The notes beneath the pieces are model-generated. The model searched no databases. It was not told the origin of the DNA and saw nothing but the letters and a program-made list of their open reading frames with translations. A stretch of DNA of 64,000 nt. Origin: Thinopyrum elongatum (lineage: Eukaryota; Streptophyta; Magnoliopsida; Poales; Poaceae). Where the stretch lies: assembly GCA_011799875.1 (NCBI GenBank), contig CM022303.1:545307368-545371367 (forward strand), given 5' to 3'. Positions 29,441 to 41,238 of this stretch are shown here, one piece after another; positions within the stretch are counted from its first letter, which is position 1; the number at the start of each line of letters is the position of its first letter. The position numbers and the translations under genes are program-made.

Positions 29441-32400
29441 ATGGCTGACAACAACCCGCCACCGCCGCCACCACCTGATTACATGGCAGCGATGATGCAA
29501 CAGTTTGAACTCAACCGCCAGTTTATGACGGGAATTATGCAGCAGTTCCCTCGTCCTGATTCTAATCAGCAGCCTTTCTCCATCACTTTGCCAGAATTTA
29601 TGCGGCTCAGCCCATCCTTCTTCCGCAACACAGTCAACCCATTGGATGCCGATGACTGGCTGCGTGACATCTCCCATGAGATGGAGTCTGCTGGTGTCGC
29701 CCAAGTCAACTATGTCACCTTCGCGACATACCTTCTGAACGGTCCCACTTCCCAATGGTGGGCCACTTACCGACAGACCCTGCCACCTGGTACTGTCGTC
29801 ACTTGGGCAGAATTCAAGATTGCATTCCGTGCCCGCTACATTCCTCAAGCTGTCATAGCTCGGAAGAAGGCCGAGTTCCGTAATCTTGTTCAGGGCAACA
29901 AGACTGTGGAAGTCTATCAGCGCGAGTTTCTAGACTTATCTCGTTACGCTGAAGAGGACATTCCTACTGATGAACGCAGACAGGAGAAGGTTCGTGAAGG
30001 ACTGCACCATGACATTCAGTTAGCCCTTCTTGTTCAAGATTATCCTGATTTCGCCACCTTGGTGAATAAGGCCATCATGGTTGAAACTGGACTTAAGAAG
30101 CACAAGGAAGCGTCCAGACGCACCCGTGAGTCGGGCTCATCTTCGGGCTCGTCTTCCCAGAAGCGACGCATCTGGTTCCCCAAAGGCATGTTCCGTTCAG
30201 CAGCTCCTGCGAACAGACCTTCTTATGCTGCACCACGTCTGCCACCTCCACCACCGAGACAGCCCCTGCCAGCTCCAGCACCTCGAGCTCCAACACCTCG
30301 TCCTGACAGCGGACTATGCTTCAAGTGTGGCAAGCCAGGTCACCGTGCTAGAGACTGTTCTCAGAATCAGAATCAACTAGCTCTCCCTTCTGCTGGACGT
30401 GGAATTGGCCGTGGTATTCCTCAGCAGCGCAACAATAATGCCAGACCTTCTTACGGTCGTGGGCAGTACTACCACGTCAACATGTTTGAAGCTCCAGATC
30501 AACCAGATACTGTGATGGGTACACTTCTCGTTAATTCAGTACCAGCATCTGTTTTATTTGATTCAGGAGCATCGCATTCCTTCATGTCAGAACATTTTGC
30601 ACGCATGCATGACATTAAATGCGAATACATGAACACACCCTTATTGGTACACACCCCCGCGGGTGGTTGCCGAACCTTTGCAGTTAGCTATAATGTTCCC
30701 GTTGAAATCGAAGAGTTGGAGTTCAGTGCGTCTCCCATTATTCTGAAATCGTCCAAGATTGACCTTATTCTGGGAATGGATTGGTTGAAGGCCCACTATG
30801 CCTCAATCAATTGTGCCACCAAAGTTGTTCACCTCTTGCACCCCTCGAATGAGATGGTGAATTACCATGCTCATATCACTCAGAACGCCGAGGCTCAAAT
30901 TTATGCCTTGAATGCGTTGAATGCTTCTCCGCTTGATGGGATTGAGACTATCCCAGTTGTCTGTGACTTCCCGGATGTTTTTCCAGAAGAACTTCCAGGA
31001 ATACCCCCTGCTAGAGCTGTCGAGTTCGTCATCGACTTGAAGCCTGGCACCACTCCTATTGCGAAGCGTCCTTACAAGATGCCTCCGCACCACCTCATCG
31101 AGCTTAAGGAGGAAATTGATAAATCTTTAAGGAAGGGTTTCATCCGCCCTAGTTCCTCTGCTTGGGGAGCACCTTCTCTCTTTGTTAAGAAGAAGGATGG
31201 AACTAATCGTCTGGTTCAAGATTATCGTCCTATCAACCAGGCAACCATTCAGAATAAATATCCACTTCCCCGGATCAACGATTTATATGACCAACTCGCT
31301 GGATCTTCGGTGTTTTCTAAACTCGACTTGAGGTTGGGTTATCACCAGATCCGTGTTCGTGAAGAGGATATTCCGAAGACTGCATTCGTTACTCGTTATG
31401 GCTCTTACGAGTACACAGTCATGTCGTTTGGTTTAACAAACGCTCCAGCTACATTCTCCCGCCTAATGAATTACATATTCATGGATTACCTCGACAAATT
31501 CGTCGTGGTATATCTGGATGATATTCTGGTTTATTCGAAGAACAAAGAAGAACATGCTGAGCACCTTCGACTAGTTCTGGAGAGACTTCGAGAGCACCAA
31601 TTATATGCCAAGTTCTCTAAATGCGAATTCTGGCTTCCTGAAGTGACCTATCTTGGACATGTGATTTCCAAGGACGGTATTGCCGTCAACCCGGAGCGTG
31701 TTCAGGCTATCCTTGACTAGACTCCTCCGAAGAATGCCAAGCAGGTCCGAAGCTTTCTCGGTCTAGCCAGCTATTGTCGCCGATTCGTCGAGAACTTCTC
31801 CAAGATCGCCAAGCCCCTGACTAATCTGCTCCACAAAGGCGTTAAGTTTGAGTGGACAGACAAGTGTCAGGAAAGTTTCCAAACCCTCAAGGACAAGCTC
31901 ACTTCTGCTCCAGTGCTTGCTCCTCCTGATTCTCGCAAGGACTTTGTCATATATTGCGACGCCTCTCGTCAGGGATTAGGCTGTGTCCTAATGGAAGAGC
32001 GAAGAGTTATTGCTTATGCTTCGCGACAACTGCGTCCACATGAAGAGAATTACCCAGTGCATGACATCGAACTTGCTGCTGTCATTTATGCTTTGAAGCA
32101 GTGGCGTCATTACCTCCTTGGTAATCGGTGTGAGATTTACACCGATCATCAGAGCTTGAAGTACTTGTTCACTCAACCGGAACTTAATCTTCGTCAGCAG
32201 CGTTGGTTGGAAACAATCACCGATTATGACTGTGGAATTTCATACACTCCCGGCAAAGCTAATGTGATGGCTGATGCTTTGAGCCGCAAGTCATACTGTA
32301 GCAACCTCATGGTAAAGCAAGCTCAACCCCAGCTATATGAAGAATTGCGCAAGCTGAATCTCTACATTATTCCGCAAGGTTCTCTTAGTAACCTTGTGAT

Positions 32401-33850
32401 ACAGTCAGATCTTGAGAAAGCTGTCAAGATTGCGCAATATAAGGATGCTGAAATTGATCTAATGAAGAAAGAGCTTCACCTCCAAAAGTACAGGGATTTC
32501 TCGATTGCTGAAGATGGAACCTTGTACTTCCGAGACCGCATTGTAGTACCTCGCTTCGAGCTGATGACTGACAAAGTCATGAAGGAGGCCCATGATACAC
32601 CGCTATCTATCCATCCGGGTAGTACCAAAATGTATCGAGATCTTCGTCAAAGGTACTGGTGGTCTAGAATGAAGCAAGATATTGCTCGTTATGTTGCCAA
32701 GTGTGACGTTTGTCGTCGCGTGAAGGCAGAACATCAAAAACCTGCTGGAATTCTGCAACCGCTCCCTATTCCTCTATGGAAGTGGGATAAAGTGCAAATG
32801 GACTTCATCACTGGTCTTCCCAAGTCTCAGAAGGGTCACGATGCTATTCTTGTCGTCGTTGACCAACTTTCCAAGGTTGCACACTTTCTACCAGTTAAGG
32901 AGACTATTACTGCTAGTCAGTTAGCAGAGCTATATATCTCCAGAATTGTTTCACTCCATGGTATTCCCAAGGAAATCAGTTCAGACCGTGGCAGTATTTT
33001 CACTGGCCATTTCTGGGAAAGTTTCCAGAAAGCAATGGGAACTCATATTACCTGGAGTTCAGCTTATCATCCCCAATCCCAAGGCCAAGTTGAGCGCGTT
33101 AATCAAGTGCTTGAAGAAATGCTTCGAGCCTGTGTTATATCCTTCGGTAAGAAATGGGAGGAATCTCTTCCGTATGCCGAGTTCTCCTATAACAACAGCT
33201 ATCAAGCCAGCTTAAAAATGGCCCCCTTTGAGGTTCTTTATGGACGTAAATGTCGAACCCCTCTGAATTGGTCAGAAACTGGGGAACGACCTCTTGTTGG
33301 ACCGGACATTATTCAGCATGCCGAAGAACAAGTCCGAATTGTCCGGGAGAATCTCAAAGCAGCTCAAGACCGTCAGAAGAGTAATTATGATCGCAAGCGA
33401 TGGGGTGTGATCTATCAACCTGATGAACAAGCTTATCTTCGTGTCACTCCAATGAAGGGCACCCGTCGTTTCGGAATCAAGGGCAAGCTAGCTCCTCGCT
33501 ATATTGGTCCTTTCCGCATCGTGGCTAGACGGGGACAGGTGGCATATAAATTGGAGTTGCCACCGCAATTCTCCCATATTCATGATGTCTTCCACGTGTC
33601 GCAACTCCGTAAGTGCTTCAAAGAATCCCCGCACCGTGCAGTGGATCATGAGATGCTCGAGCTACAAGATGATCTTTCCTATAAGGAGCATCCGATCCGC
33701 ATCCTCGACGAAGCTGAACGTCGTACTCGTCAGAAGACGACCAAGTTCCTAAAAGTGCAATGGTCGAATCACACTGAAGACGAAGCCACTTGGGAACGCG
33801 AGGATCATCTTCGGGAAGAATATCCCGGACTTTTCCCTTCTACCTCCTAA
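29441..33850 (+). pseudogene. gag-pol polyprotein of internal 1, one nonsense codon
   Basis: A single frame of 1469 codons is broken only by TAG at 31718-31720 (codon 760), where related copies would be expected to have Trp before TPPKNAKQV. Domains in order: gag with [10 protein letters not shown] start and [17 protein letters not shown] knuckle [14 protein letters not shown] (~293); protease DSGASHSF (~373); RT with [10 protein letters not shown] and YLDDILVYS (~690); RNase H with DASRQGLGC (~839) and SLKYLFTQPELNLRQQRWLE; integrase HHCC (HPGSTKMYRDL, CDVCRRVKAEH), catalytic DFITGLP, SSDRGSIF and PQSQGQVERVNQ; and a C-terminal chromodomain (FLKVQWSNHTEDEATWE). The start ATG opens the proline-rich gag shared with internal 3. 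If the stop is read as such, the product ends just after RT. Confidence 0.9.
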
Positions 33851-33889
33851 AATTCTCGGGACGAGAATTTCTTTTAGAGGAGGAGAACT
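33851..33889 (+). other. Stem-loop and polypurine tract before LTR-B
   Basis: AATTCTCG-GGA-CGAGAATT (33851-33869) forms an 8-bp stem right after the pol stop, followed by AGAGGAGGAGAACT, the plus-strand primer tract, ending at the TG of the LTR. The same layout precedes LTR-C (41199-41238) and LTR-E (51141-51179). Confidence 0.8.
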
Positions 33890-36800
33890 TGTAACACCCC
33901 CTAGTAATAAGCTCTATGACACTCTGTTAAAAATGCCAAGTCATATCATATGCAGTGATTAAACATAGTGGTTAACCAAAGTAAATCAACTCCATTTTTA
34001 AAAATCAACTTAAATTCATAAGTGAAATATAAGGTTGATCAAACACTGCTGGAAAAATGTTCATTTAATGGTAAATAATCCAGAAACCTTTCTAAAATCA
34101 ACATCAAAATGTTTGGAGTTGGATAAATGACTCAAACAAGTTGGAACAGACCCAAAAACAGGATATTTGATATATTTAAAATCATATTAAATTCAAACAA
34201 ACTTCAAATCAGTCCAAACCACTTTTTGGTGAGAGATAATATTGCATTGCAATATTTGGGACAACTCTCACATTTTACAAAAATGTAAAAGTGCCCTAAC
34301 TATTTCAAGACAGAATTGATATAAGAAAAAGAAAGCAGAAAAGGAAAAGGGGAGAGATGGGCCACTGTGCACAGGCCTACGTGCACAGTGCCTGGTCCCA
34401 GCCCACCAGCCCAACTAGCTCTCCCTCCTCCCCGTGTCGACGCCGCCGTGGACGAGGACGAGCTCGCCGGTCGCTGGCCGACACCGCAGCGCTACAGGGG
34501 CCGCCGAGGGGATAAGGGCGACGCCCTCGGCCCCGTCCACTCCTATCCACTCCCTCGTCCCCTCGCTCGCTCGCTCTCCTCCTCTCTTCCCCCGCCAGAT
34601 CCAGTGAGACCGAGCGCCATCGCCGCCGCGTTCCAGTCGTTGCCGCGACCACCGCCGTCGCGCTGACGCACCGTGATGCCGTAGAGCCCCGCCGTCGTCT
34701 TCCCCATCCTCTGGTGACTGCAGCTGGGGCTTGGATCCACCGCATCGCCCGCAACCACGTCGTCTTCTTCCTCTGCCCCGACGTGTTTGCCGTCGTCCCC
34801 GACCACCGCTGCAGCTACTAAGCTTCCGCGGGTCTTACGTGACCACTCGGTGAGCCTCTTCCCCCTCTCCGTTCCCCTCCTCGCGCTACGTGCCCCGTCC
34901 TAGCTAGCTGTCACCGCCGCCACGTTCTGCCATGCGCCATTACCGGCGTTGAGCTCGGAGTGAAGCTGCCCGAGCTCCTCCGCTTTGTCCCACGAGCTCC
35001 TGGCGCCCGTAGCAACCCGCCTAGCCGCGAAAATCGCTCGGAAACGGCCCAGAGCCGCGACTCCGACCACACCCGAATGCCACCGCCGCCTCCACTCGTC
35101 GCCGGCGGCGATTCCGACCTCCCCGGGGCCAACCCATCCCACCGTTCGACGCGGCGTCGTCTGCGCTTTCGAGGGCGACCGGCCCCGTCTCATTTGGTGG
35201 TCTGTAGCCGAGTTCCGGCGAGTCCCGTGCGTCGCCGCCGTGATTTCTGGTCGCCGGCGTCGTTCCGGCGCCGGCGCCGACGTGGCCGCCACGTGGGTCA
35301 CCCTGGGTCACTGACCCGTGGGCCCCAGGGACCCGACCGGCCAGCTGACCGGTCAGCCCTGCTGACTGGACCGGCCCAGTCGCTGACACGTGGGCCCCAC
35401 CTCCCTGTTAATCTAATTAAAACGTTTTAGAAATAAAAATAAACTAATTACCCTAATGAGTCTATGACATGTGGGACCAGAAGCCTAATTAGCTAATTAG
35501 ATTAGTTTAACTCACTGTTTAGGTAAACAGAGGCTGACATGTGGGTCCCACTGGACCCACATGTCATATTTGACTTAGTCAGCCGACTGTTGACTTGCTG
35601 ACGTCAGCAGCGCGTCATGCTGACGTCATAATTCATTTTCTGATAAATAAAATAATTCCAGAAATTCAAATAATCTTTAAAAATTAATAACTTTTAAACC
35701 GTAGCTCGGATCGAAAAAGTTAAAACATGAAAGTTGCTCAGAACGACGAGACGAGTCTGATCGTGCCGTCTGTTTCTCCTTCGGAACCCCCTACATAGAA
35801 GAACTCGTAACTTCGGACCCGAATCCGGCAGATGAATAGTGCACACACGTCGGATATTAAATCCCAGATTAATTCTAAAAATAACTAAAATGACTTAGAT
35901 GCATATTTGGGCAACCCTGCACTGCATCATAGCATCACACGCACCGTATTGCATTTGTTTGCATTATGTTTACCTATTTCTTCCCCCTCTTCTCTCTCGG
36001 TAGACCCCGACGTGGACGTAGCTCCCGAGGCAGACGCCGCACAGGAGTACGACTACGTCCCCGACGATACTACTGAAGACCTTGCCCTTGCCCCCGAGCA
36101 AACAGGCAAGCACCCCCATTTTGAGCATGCCTATATCGCCTATTCTCTTCTCTCTTATGCTTGCATTAGAACTGCTACTGCTACTGTTTTCCTATATCTG
36201 CTGCATAGCCTGATTATTGTACCCTGCTTTGTTACCTTACCGGTTATCCTAGACTGCTTAGTATAAGGTGGGTAGAGACACGACCGAGACCCCCACTTGA
36301 TCCCGACTGCCCTGCTGGACATCAGAAGACCCGATCATCGGGATTGAAGACTAGACCATGGCACCGCACATCACTTCCCCTTAGTTGCCGACACTGCTGG
36401 GTTACCATCGAGTGCCGAGGGTGATACCTCGTTAGCACTTCTGATGTTAACCTTGTAGGTTAGTTACTCGGTCGTGGTAAGCGAGGGTGATTCCTTCTAC
36501 ACCACCCCCGATAACGACGTCGTCGCGCAACTCCTCAAGGTGGACCTCGAGGGTGATTCCTCCTTCGTTCACCTTGATGATAACATCGAGCGGGAATTCC
36601 ATCGAGGGTGATTCCTCAGGGTTCCCTTCGGTGTCAGACACACAGTTACCTTGGATATTATGACTTGCACTAAACTATGATACTAAAGACGGGTCGGCCC
36701 TGAGGGGTACCCGCGCGAGCTTAACGCGAAGTGATGTGGAGTCGGGTTGACCTGGATGGTGCCCGCGAGATAACTACGAGGCGTGGCCGGGCATTCTTAG

Positions 36801-38096
36801 CCCTTGCCGCAAGTCCTCGAGACGGGGCGACGGGGTCACATCGATCGTGAGTCTCTGCTCGTTTCCGCGTGCTCCTAATCCACTATGGTTTTGGATATTT
36901 GATCCGAGGGGCCTCTGGCCCGATAGCACTAACCATCACGTGGGCATAGTATGGGCGTTCTGCGTCGTACACATCAGCCGAAGCTTGTTTGACGTCAGTA
37001 AGGAGCGGCGCACGCCGAGTTGGACTGGTAACGCAACCGCGCTTGTATAAGGGGTTGCTAGGTCTGCTCTCGGTGGCCCCGTAACGTGCAGGAGTTCCCG
37101 GGGCGATGGCCCAAGACCCCTGGGGGCATAAGTTTAGTCCGGCGTGCTGACCTCTCTTATAAGCCTAGGTCGGGTTGCGGCGTGTTGCTTAGCCGAGGCC
37201 GGGCATGATCCAGAAAAGTGTGTCCGGCCAGAGTTAAGTGAGCGTGGTGGGTAAGTTGGTGCACCCCTGCAGGGAAGAAACTTCTATCGATAGCCTGTCC
37301 TACGGTAACGGACACTCGGAGTTGTATCCCGATCGGTACAACTAGAACATGTGATGAGAACTGGATAGTACGGCTCTGGGATTGCTTTCTCGCGGGGGTC
37401 GAGAAAGGATCTCAGGTCGAGGTTGATGATGTTACTGATACTACTTTTAGTTATGTTCATCTGCTCTCTTCTGATGCTGCAAGATTGTTGAAGACTGATG
37501 AAGATGCTAGTCTTCGATAGGACTAGGCTTCTCCCTCTATTCTGGCATTTCTGCAGCCCAGTCCACATATACAGCCCCCTTTTGAAAATGTTGCATACGT
37601 AGTGTAGATCCTTGCTTGCTGAGTACTTCGGATGAGTACTCACGTTTGCTTTATTTTCTTTTTCCCCCATATTCCATTTGATGCCACCAGACGACAGAGC
37701 CCCTGAGCCAGAAGCCCCAACCGACGACCAGTACTACTACCCGCCTGGCGAGTACTATTACTATGAGGAGCCGTTCGACGACCAGGAGTAGGATCGGAGG
37801 GTCCAGGGCAGGAGGCCTACGCCTTTCGATCGTAGTATTTTATTTTACCCCGCCTCTGTGAAGGCCTAATTCTCTCTATGTAATATATCTGTACCCAGAT
37901 ATCTAATGCTTCCGCTGACGCTTGTATGCCATCGAGCTATGTATTCGAGCCCTCGAGGCCCTGGCTTGTAATATTAAGCTTGTATGACTTTATTTATGTT
38001 TTAGAGTTGTGTTGTGATATCTTCAAGTGAGTCCTTAGGCTTGATCGTGCGCATTTGCGTGTATGATTAGTGCACGATTAAGCCGGGGTCGTCACA
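33890..38096 (+). mobile_element. LTR-B (4207 bp)
   Basis: Starts TGTAACACCCCCTAGTAATA and ends GTCGTCACA, followed by a primer-binding site. Its U3 and GC-rich block (34360-35400) define a second LTR subtype shared with LTR-C and differ from A and E. No target duplication flanks it. Confidence 0.88.
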
Positions 38097-38488
38097 GGTT
38101 GGTATCAGAGCCGACTGCCTCTAGGTATCCCCCTTCCCAATTCCTCGGCCGAAGTTAAGTCTAGTGGTCAAAAACTATTTTACTAACTTGGTTGTGTGGC
38201 TTACGGGCCCACGTCGCCAACTGGGTGGTATTAGGATCTTTTATTCCTCGTCTTTACTCTGGGATTCTAATCTCTCATCTATTCGGGTTTAATAAAATTT
38301 ACTAACACCGACATTTAGGATCTCGTTAATTCTATCCACCCGGAGAGCTGGATTCAGTGCGATTTCCCTGACGTTGATCTGATTAGTCTGATAATCATTT
38401 TCCTTTCCATTGTTTTGTTTAACCTTTCCTTCCGAGATCGGTTATATTTCTCATTGTCTTATGACAACCCTGAACCTTTCTGTTTCAG

Positions 38489-41200
38489 ATGGATCGGCTA
38501 TTTCCACCGCGGCCTACGACCCAGCTTGTGCTTCGCACTTGGGCTCGTGATGCCCCTGGATTTCCAGCTGTTCTGATCGCCCTCCTGAGTAGACTGGGTT
38601 ACCGCTGGTATCCCGAGTACATGGTCTATGAGGTTTATCGTGAGTTCAACCAGGAACAGTACTATGCTGAAGTTCGGATTTATGATCAGCAGAACAACTC
38701 AGACACCGAGCTACACCTTTTTCATGGATTAGGCGTGACGATTGAGATGGCAGTACATGATGCCGCCTACTCTGCTGTCGCACGTCTCCGAGGAGAGCAC
38801 AGTGCTAACTTGGATGATACTGTGTTTCGGTACATTCCGTATGCACCTGTTGGAGATGCTACTGGATTTTACACAGCTATCTGTGCCCCGTACGAGTCTC
38901 GACGCTACGACCCGCAGGTTCTGATTCAGTGCACTCAGGCTCTGGATCGCACTGTTCGGGCTCTTGCCGTCGAGTTGTTCGCCACTCGAGCACGCTACTA
39001 CGAGGCAATGACACAGTTGCTACCAGCTGTTCGTGCAGGGATACATCCGGAGGATATTCTATACCCACGCAGGACCGAGATGCCGCCAGGAATTGATTGG
39101 CCTGCAGTGGGAGGTCACACGCCTGCACGTGGACCTCTTCTTACAGTTCGAGACCGGGTTCTGCCCCTGACTAATCTGCTTCACAAAGGCGTTAAGTTTG
39201 AGTGGACAGACAAATGTCAGGAAAGCTTCCAGACCCTCAAGGACAAGCTGACTTCTGCTCCAGTCCTTGCTCCTCCAGACTCCCGCAAAGATTTTGTGAT
39301 CTTCTGCGACGCCTCTCGTCAGGGATTAGGCTGCGTCCTAATGCAAGAGCGGAGAGTAATTGCATATGCTTCACGTCAATTGCGTCCACATGAAGAGAAT
39401 TATCCAGTGCATGATCTTGAACTTGCAGCAGTGATGTATGCATTGAAGTTATGGCGACACTACCTTCTGGGTAATCGGTGTGAAATTTATACCGATCACC
39501 AAAGTCTGAAATACTTATTCACTCAACCGGATCTTAATCTCCGACAACAACGATGGTTAGAAGCTATTGCGGATTATGACTGCGGTATTTCTTATACCCC
39601 GGGCAAAGCTAATGTAATGGCCGATGCCCTGAGTCGCAAGTCATATTGCAACAACCTCATGGTTAGGCAAGCTCAACCTCGTCTTCACGCAGAACTGACT
39701 CAGCTGAATCTGCGAATTCTTCCCCAGGGTTCTCTTAATAACCTTGTGGTACAGCCAGACCTTCTGAAGGCTGTTAAAGAAGCGCAAGCCAAAGATGCTG
39801 AAATTGACTTGATGAAGAAGGAGCTTCACCTTGCTAAGTATCGGGATTTCTCAGTTGCTGAAGATGGTACATTATACTTCAGAGACCGCATCGTAGTACC
39901 TCGCTTCGAGCTGATGACTGACAAAGTCATGAAGGAGGCCCATGATACACCGCTGTCTATCCATCCGGGTAGTACCAAGATGTATCGAGATCTTCGTCAA
40001 AGGTACTGGTGGTCTAGGATGAAGCAGGATATTGCTCGTTATGTTGCCGAGTGTGACGTTTGTCGTCGCGTGAAGGCAGAACATCAGAAACCTGCTGGAA
40101 TTCTGCAACCGCTCCCTATTCCTCTATGGAAGTGGGATAAAGTGCAAATGGACTTCATCACTGGTCTTCCCAAGTCTCAGAAGGGTCACGATGCTATTCT
40201 TGTCATCGTTGACCAACTTTCCAAGGTTGCACATTTCCTACCTGTTAAGGAGACTATCACCGCTAGCCAGCTAGCAGAACTGTACATTGCCAGAATTGTT
40301 TCACTCCATGGTATTCCCAAGGAAATCAGTTCAGACCGTGGCAGTATTTTCACTGGCCATTTCTGGGAAAGTTTCCAGAAAGCAATGGGAACTCATATTA
40401 CCTGGAGTTCAGCTTATCATCCCCAATCTCAAGGCCAAGTTGAGCGCGTTAATCAAGTGCTTGAAGACATGCTTCGAGCCTGTGTTATATCCTTCGGTAA
40501 GAAATGGGAGGAATCTCTCCCGTATGCCGAGTTCTCTTATAACAACAGTTATCAAGCCAGCTTAAAAATGGCCCCATTTGAGGTTCTTTATGGACGTAAA
40601 TGTCGAACCCCTCTGAATTGGTCAGAAACTGGGGAACGACCTCTTGTTGGACCGGACATCATTCAGCATGCCGAAGAACAAGTCCGAATTGTCCGGGAGA
40701 ATCTCAAAGCAGCTCAAGACCGTCAGAAGAGTAATTATGATCACAAGCGATGGGGTGTGATCTATCAACCTGGTGATCAAGCCTATCTTCGTGTCACTCC
40801 AATGAAGGGCACCCGTCGTTTCGGAATCAAGGGCAAGCTAGCTCCTCGCTATATTGGTCCTTTCCGCATCGTGGCTAGACGTGGACAGGTGGCATATCAA
40901 TTGGAGTTGCCACCGCAATTCTCCCATATTCATGATGTCTTCCACGTGTCGCAACTCCGTAAGTGCTTCAAGGAATCCCCGCACCGTGCAGTGGATCATG
41001 AGATGCTCGAGCTACAAGATGATCTTTCCTATAAGGAGCATCCGATCCGCATCCTCGACGAAGCTGAGCGTCGTACTCGTCAGAAGACGACCAAGTTCCT
41101 AAAAGTGCAATGGTCGAATCACACTGAAGACGAAGCCACTTGGGAACGCGAGGATCATCTCCGAGCAGAATATCCCGAACTCTTTCCTTCTACCTCCTAA
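38489..41200 (+). CDS. ORF0-RNase H-integrase-chromodomain fusion, 903 aa (internal 2)
   Basis: An uninterrupted 903-codon ORF starts at the ORF0 ATG after TGTTTCAG. Residues 1-~225 are ORF0 (dsRBD-like candidate region included). At 39161-39165 the sequence switches, with a 2-bp shared GC, to LTNLLHKGVKFEW, the connection region after RT; gag, protease and all RT motifs are missing. RNase H (DASRQGLGC), the integrase zinc finger (HPGSTKMYRDL, CDVCRRVKAEH), the DDE residues and the chromodomain end are intact. The deletion removes about 2.7 kb relative to internal 1 yet keeps frame and has no stop over 2.7 kb. It is either a fortuitous in-frame deletion or a selected non-autonomous derivative. 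Confidence 0.88.
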   Translation: MDRLFPPRPTTQLVLRTWARDAPGFPAVLIALLSRLGYRWYPEYMVYEVYREFNQEQYYAEVRIYDQQNNSDTELHLFHGLGVTIEMAVHDAAYSAVARLRGEHSANLDDTVFRYIPYAPVGDATGFYTAICAPYESRRYDPQVLIQCTQALDRTVRALAVELFATRARYYEAMTQLLPAVRAGIHPEDILYPRRTEMPPGIDWPAVGGHTPARGPLLTVRDRVLPLTNLLHKGVKFEWTDKCQESFQTLKDKLTSAPVLAPPDSRKDFVIFCDASRQGLGCVLMQERRVIAYASRQLRPHEENYPVHDLELAAVMYALKLWRHYLLGNRCEIYTDHQSLKYLFTQPDLNLRQQRWLEAIADYDCGISYTPGKANVMADALSRKSYCNNLMVRQAQPRLHAELTQLNLRILPQGSLNNLVVQPDLLKAVKEAQAKDAEIDLMKKELHLAKYRDFSVAEDGTLYFRDRIVVPRFELMTDKVMKEAHDTPLSIHPGSTKMYRDLRQRYWWSRMKQDIARYVAECDVCRRVKAEHQKPAGILQPLPIPLWKWDKVQMDFITGLPKSQKGHDAILVIVDQLSKVAHFLPVKETITASQLAELYIARIVSLHGIPKEISSDRGSIFTGHFWESFQKAMGTHITWSSAYHPQSQGQVERVNQVLEDMLRACVISFGKKWEESLPYAEFSYNNSYQASLKMAPFEVLYGRKCRTPLNWSETGERPLVGPDIIQHAEEQVRIVRENLKAAQDRQKSNYDHKRWGVIYQPGDQAYLRVTPMKGTRRFGIKGKLAPRYIGPFRIVARRGQVAYQLELPPQFSHIHDVFHVSQLRKCFKESPHRAVDHEMLELQDDLSYKEHPIRILDEAERRTRQKTTKFLKVQWSNHTEDEATWEREDHLRAEYPELFPSTS

Positions 41201-41238
41201 ATTCTCGGGACGAGAATTTCTTTTAGAGGAGGAGAACT

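Noticed and set aside
34367..35430. Several overlapping GC-rich ORFs on both strands in LTR-B (and equivalents at 41716-42738, 24265-25314 and 51646-52696)
   Set aside because: Open frames occur on both strands at once, are Arg/Pro/Ala-rich by composition, and are not conserved between LTR subtypes; they lie in LTR non-coding DNA.
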